43,688 bases of DNA, taken from positions 1 to 43,688 of the forward strand of contig JAFDCJ010000227.1 in the NCBI GenBank assembly GCA_019312835.1. The letters are read 5' to 3'. Both the position numbers and the translations under genes were made by a program. Positions 41,177 through 43,688 of this stretch are shown piece by piece. The notes under the pieces are model-generated. The model did not search any database, had not been told where the DNA came from, and saw only the letters and a program-made list of their open reading frames with translations. This stretch comes from Deltaproteobacteria bacterium. GTDB taxonomy: Bacteria > Desulfobacterota > Desulfobacteria > Desulfobacterales > JAFDCJ01. Every line of letters starts with the position of its first letter. The first letter of the stretch is position 1.

Positions 41177-41473
41177 ATGTTTGTCTTCAGTAATTTATTA
41201 ACCGCAATAGCCAAAATACTGGATGTCGTTCTCGTCATTTTCATGTGGATCGTAATCGCCCGCGCTATTCTGTCCTGGGTTAGTCCCGATCCTTACAATC
41301 CGATCGTTCGCTTTATTCACAACATCACCGAACCCGTTCTCTACCAGATTCGGAAAAGACTTCCGGTGAATTTTGGGGGCATTGATTTTTCCCCCATTCT
41401 TGTTCTTTTGGCTGTCATCTTTCTACGGCAGTTCGTGGTGCAAAGTTTGTACGATTTTGCGCTGCGGCCGTAA
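41177..41473 (+). CDS. yggT: YggT-family integral membrane protein
   Basis: 98 residues with two long hydrophobic segments (about 8-32 and 68-92). The family pattern between them is ILSWVSPDPYNPIVRFIHNI followed by TEPVLYQIRKRLP. YggT proteins (also YlmG/CCB3-like) are linked to cell division and membrane organisation and are normally encoded beside divIVA, as here (24-base gap). The proC gene that usually precedes them is elsewhere in this window. The start has a weak AAAGG upstream. Confidence 0.93.
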   Translation: MFVFSNLLTAIAKILDVVLVIFMWIVIARAILSWVSPDPYNPIVRFIHNITEPVLYQIRKRLPVNFGGIDFSPILVLLAVIFLRQFVVQSLYDFALRP

Positions 41474-41497
41474 TCATCAGAAAGGCAGGTAACTCCA

Positions 41498-42001
41498 ATG
41501 AACATTACTCCCCTTGATATTCAGCAACAAAAGTTTAAGACCCGAATTCGAGGATTCGACGTTCGTGAGGTGGACGCTTTCCTCGAACAAGTGGCCAACG
41601 TCTTTGAATCACTGCAAAGAACTCACAAGGACATGCAGGAAGAGGTTCGGCGCCTTGAACTTGAAATCCAGGGGTACCGGAAACGCGAAGAAACCTTTAA
41701 GAGAGCGTTGCTAAATTCCCAAAAAGTTCTGGACCAGATGAAAGACAATGCGCGCAAATCAGCTGAGCTGATCATTGCCGAAGCCGAAGTCAAGGCCGAA
41801 AAAATATTAAACAATGCCCACAATCGGCTGGCACAACTGCACGAAGATATTTCGGAGTTGAAACGGCAACGCACGCAAATCGAGGTCCAGATCGGCTCTA
41901 TTGTTGAGGCTCACAGCAAGCTGCTCGAGCTCAGCAAAGAAGGCGCCAAAGCAATGGATGAAGAAGATGCCAAAGTGAAATTGCTTAAGCAGGCAAAGTA
42001 A
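41498..42001 (+). CDS. divIVA: DivIVA-domain cell-division/polarity protein
   Basis: 167 residues. The N-terminal ITPLDIQQQKFKTRIRGFD with VREVDAFLEQVANVFE (about 2-38) is the DivIVA lipid-binding domain. The rest is a coiled coil (about 40-150) with AELIIAEAEVKAEKILNNA, typical of the family. Such proteins bind curved membrane and recruit division or polarity factors; in deltaproteobacteria their exact partners are little known. AGGCAGG precedes the ATG. Confidence 0.93.
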   Translation: MNITPLDIQQQKFKTRIRGFDVREVDAFLEQVANVFESLQRTHKDMQEEVRRLELEIQGYRKREETFKRALLNSQKVLDQMKDNARKSAELIIAEAEVKAEKILNNAHNRLAQLHEDISELKRQRTQIEVQIGSIVEAHSKLLELSKEGAKAMDEEDAKVKLLKQAK

Positions 42002-42019
42002 TGGCTTAAAAGCCATTAC
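41998..42019 (+). terminator. Perfect 10-bp hairpin over the divIVA stop
   Basis: GTAATGGCTT and AAGCCATTAC pair exactly around a two-base loop and include the divIVA stop codon. No T-run follows, so it may protect the 3' end or, with the word palindrome just downstream, form a composite terminator. Confidence 0.45.
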
Positions 42020-42020
42020 G

Positions 42021-42200
42021 GTTAAGAGGTTCAAGGTTCAGAGGTCCAGGGGTTTAACTTGCGATGGGGATAACTGAGTCAGATTGAAATCTAATCTGAA
42101 TAATTGGTACGGGATCGCCCGAAACAGCATGATGGAATTTCGATTCCTTTGAATGACCGGTAAGGAAACCCTGAACGCTGAACCTAGAACGTTGAACCGC
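42021..42200. repeat. Word palindrome, GGTTCAAGGTTCAGAGG/CTGAACCTAGAACG type
   Basis: The left arm (42021-42056) repeats GGTTCA and the right arm (about 42166-42199) repeats its complement TGAACC. The spacer of about 110 bases is the longest of the series. Its words are close to those of the array at 8294-8440, 33 kb away. Confidence 0.7.
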
Positions 42201-42263
42201 AAGGTTACATCTTCTGAGTTTACAATAGAACCGCCCGGGGCGAATGTTTCAAGGTACAACCAG

Positions 42264-42310
42264 TGCGGAGAATTTCCGCACCCATTCGCTTAAGGCGGTT
42301 TTATCCGCCT
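42264..42310 (+). other. Two small hairpins upstream of pilT
   Basis: TGCGGA/TCCGCA (about 42264-42280) and AGGCGG/CCGCCT (42293-42298 with 42305-42310) stand in the leader before pilT. They may affect translation or mark a processing site. No known riboswitch class is recognised. Confidence 0.35.
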
Positions 42311-42385
42311 GAGCGGTTAGATTGGCTTGCTCGGAAACTGTTTAATAACATCGTACCTTAACGAATCTGAAAGCGAGAGTTTTGA

Positions 42386-43468
42386 ATGGCAAAAATTGAT
42401 GCATTTTTTAAATTAATGAACGAACAGGGGGCTTCGGACCTTCATTTGACATCGGGGCAGCCCCCGGCCCTGAGAATTCGCGGTGAGATCGAACGGATCA
42501 AATATAAAATCCTCGACAATGATGATTTGAGGGGGATGCTTTATGAAATTGCACCGGAACAAAAAATAAAACAATTTGAAGAGAGTGGCGATATTGATTT
42601 CGGCTATGAGATACCGGGACTGGCCCGGTATCGAGCCAATTTTTTTATGCAAAAAAATGGCGTCGGGGCCGTATTCAGGGAAATCCCCAGCGCCATCATG
42701 ACCGCAGATCAGCTGGGTCTGCCGGAGGTCGTGTCAAAACTGGCGACGCTCCCCAGAGGCCTGGTTCTGGTGACCGGTCCCACCGGCAGCGGGAAGTCGA
42801 CGACGCTGGCGGCCATCGTCGATGTGGCCAACCGTGCCCGCAAGGATCACATTATCACCGTCGAAGACCCGATAGAGTTCGTGCACCAGAGCCAGGGATG
42901 CATCGTTAATCACCGTGAAGTCGGCGTTCACACCGAATCTTTTTCAACCGCCTTGCGCGGTGCTCTGCGGGAGGACCCGGATATTATCCTGGTGGGAGAA
43001 ATGCGGGACCTCGAAACCATTTCGCTGGCGGTGGAAGCAGCCTCCACCGGACATCTGGTTTTCTCCACCCTGCATACCTCCAGCGCTTATAAAACCGTTG
43101 ACCGCGTTATCGAGGTTTTCCCGTCATCGGAACAGCCCCTGATCAGATCGACGCTCTCCGACGGCCTGCGGGCCGTCATCGCCCAAACGCTTTTTAGGCG
43201 GATCGACCGCAAAGGCCGGGTGGTCGCCCTCGAAATCCTGATCGCCAACCCGGCCGTCCGCAACCTGATCCGGGAGGGTAAAACCCATCAGATACCGTCG
43301 ATGATTCAAACCGGGAAAAAATACGGCATGATCCTGCTGGATGACTCCATTATGAATCTGTTTTCCAAGGGGATGATCAGCGCCGAAGAAGCATATGCCA
43401 AGGCAAATGACAAGGGCCGGTTCAGACCTCTGCTGAACGCGCCGCCGCCGGACTTCACCGAGGCGTAA
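42386..43468 (+). CDS. pilT: Type IV pilus retraction ATPase PilT
   Basis: 360 residues, normal for PilT. It is a cytoplasmic hexameric ATPase that disassembles pili for twitching motility. Walker A GPTGSGKSTT is at 131-140. The Asp box lies in TVEDPIEFVHQ, Walker B in DPDIILVGEMRD and the His box in GHLVFSTLHTSSA. The N-terminal ASDLHLTSGQPPALRIRGE is the PilT PAS-like domain. GAGAG precedes the ATG. No other pilus gene is in the window, so it is probably the first or only gene of its unit. Confidence 0.95.
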   Translation: MAKIDAFFKLMNEQGASDLHLTSGQPPALRIRGEIERIKYKILDNDDLRGMLYEIAPEQKIKQFEESGDIDFGYEIPGLARYRANFFMQKNGVGAVFREIPSAIMTADQLGLPEVVSKLATLPRGLVLVTGPTGSGKSTTLAAIVDVANRARKDHIITVEDPIEFVHQSQGCIVNHREVGVHTESFSTALRGALREDPDIILVGEMRDLETISLAVEAASTGHLVFSTLHTSSAYKTVDRVIEVFPSSEQPLIRSTLSDGLRAVIAQTLFRRIDRKGRVVALEILIANPAVRNLIREGKTHQIPSMIQTGKKYGMILLDDSIMNLFSKGMISAEEAYAKANDKGRFRPLLNAPPPDFTEA

Positions 43469-43493
43469 CGGCAGTTATTGGTTACTGGTTATT

Positions 43494-43637
43494 AGAAACC
43501 ATCTCAAAAAAAGGATTTTGGGTCAAAATCGCGGCGGCCGCGAGCTTTAAACCGGAGGAATACACCGGTATTTCGAGGATTTAAAGCGAGCGCACAAGAA
43601 AGATTTTGGTCCAAAAGACTTTTTTGAGATAGCTTCT
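43494..43637. repeat. Dispersed palindromic element after pilT
   Basis: Inverted arms of about 50 bases: AGAAACCATCTC, then a run of A and GGATTTTGGGTCAAAATC (from 43494), are answered by AGATTTTGGTCCAAAAG and TTTTTTGAGATAGCTTCT (to 43637). The core holds TTTAAACC...GGATTTAAAG around AATACACCGGTATT. The first arm is closely repeated at 40459-40509. It is non-coding, and the last 50 bases of the window add nothing recognisable. Confidence 0.7.
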
Positions 43638-43688
43638 AGTTAATGGTTTCAGGCGCACCGGCCGATAATATAAAATGAGGCCATTTAC

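Overview
The window looks like part of a chromosome from a strictly anaerobic bacterium, most likely an uncultured Desulfobacterota (Desulfobacterales-like) lineage. This is inferred from gene content: an oxygen-sensitive class III ribonucleotide reductase with its activase, a tungsten-type aldehyde:ferredoxin oxidoreductase, a TRAP transporter, many acyl-CoA enzymes, and a yggT-divIVA-pilT region. No rRNA, tRNA, CRISPR array or transposase was seen. Thirty-nine coding features are listed, including one cut by the window edge, one split by an in-frame stop and one that is only a protein fragment.

Region 1 (1-9.1 kb, all minus strand) is an acyl-CoA module. Read 5' to 3' it runs: TetR regulator, MaoC-hydratase/SDR/SCP2 fusion, a four-part fusion (HMG-CoA-synthase-like, DUF35 zinc ribbon/OB fold, SDR, SCP2), SCP2-type thiolase, acyl-CoA dehydrogenase, and a CrtI-like FAD oxidoreductase. 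Together they supply dehydrogenation, hydration, 3-hydroxyacyl dehydrogenation and thiolysis of an unknown acyl-CoA. The HMG-CoA-synthase-like part appears to have Gln where the nucleophilic Cys should be. Each of the five gaps between these genes carries a different imperfect palindrome or tandem array built of short repeated words.

Region 2 (9.2-19.2 kb) is a sugar-acid catabolic locus. A minus-strand operon (dctP, dctQ, dctM, pdxA2-like, 3-hydroxyisobutyrate-dehydrogenase-like) diverges from a plus-strand set (GntR/FCD regulator, D-2-hydroxyacid dehydrogenase, FGGY kinase, DhnA/LsrF-type aldolase). The AT-rich divergent promoter region holds palindromic operator candidates at both ends. 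The aldolase is interrupted by an in-frame TGA exactly where a phosphate-binding Gly is expected.

Region 3 (19.2-33.2 kb) is mostly housekeeping: fatty-acyl-CoA ligase with a coupled small membrane protein, HD hydrolase, diacylglycerol kinase, class III RNR pair with probable NrdR boxes, Cys-tRNA(Pro) deacylase, class IV aminotransferase, ChaN-like lipoprotein, Nudix, thioredoxin-like protein and ProC.

Region 4 (33.4-40.4 kb) is an oxidation island: an FCD regulator with a perfect 21-bp palindromic operator, a multi-cluster flavoprotein, a sarcosine-oxidase-beta/HcnC-like flavoprotein, an aldehyde:ferredoxin oxidoreductase and a ThiS/MoaD-like protein whose start overlaps its stop. It lies between proC and yggT-divIVA, which are usually neighbours. 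Region 5 (41.2-43.5 kb) holds yggT, divIVA and pilT.

The strongest unexplained signals are the series of word palindromes in the intergenic gaps, the four-domain fusion with its altered active site, and the recoded or broken aldolase.
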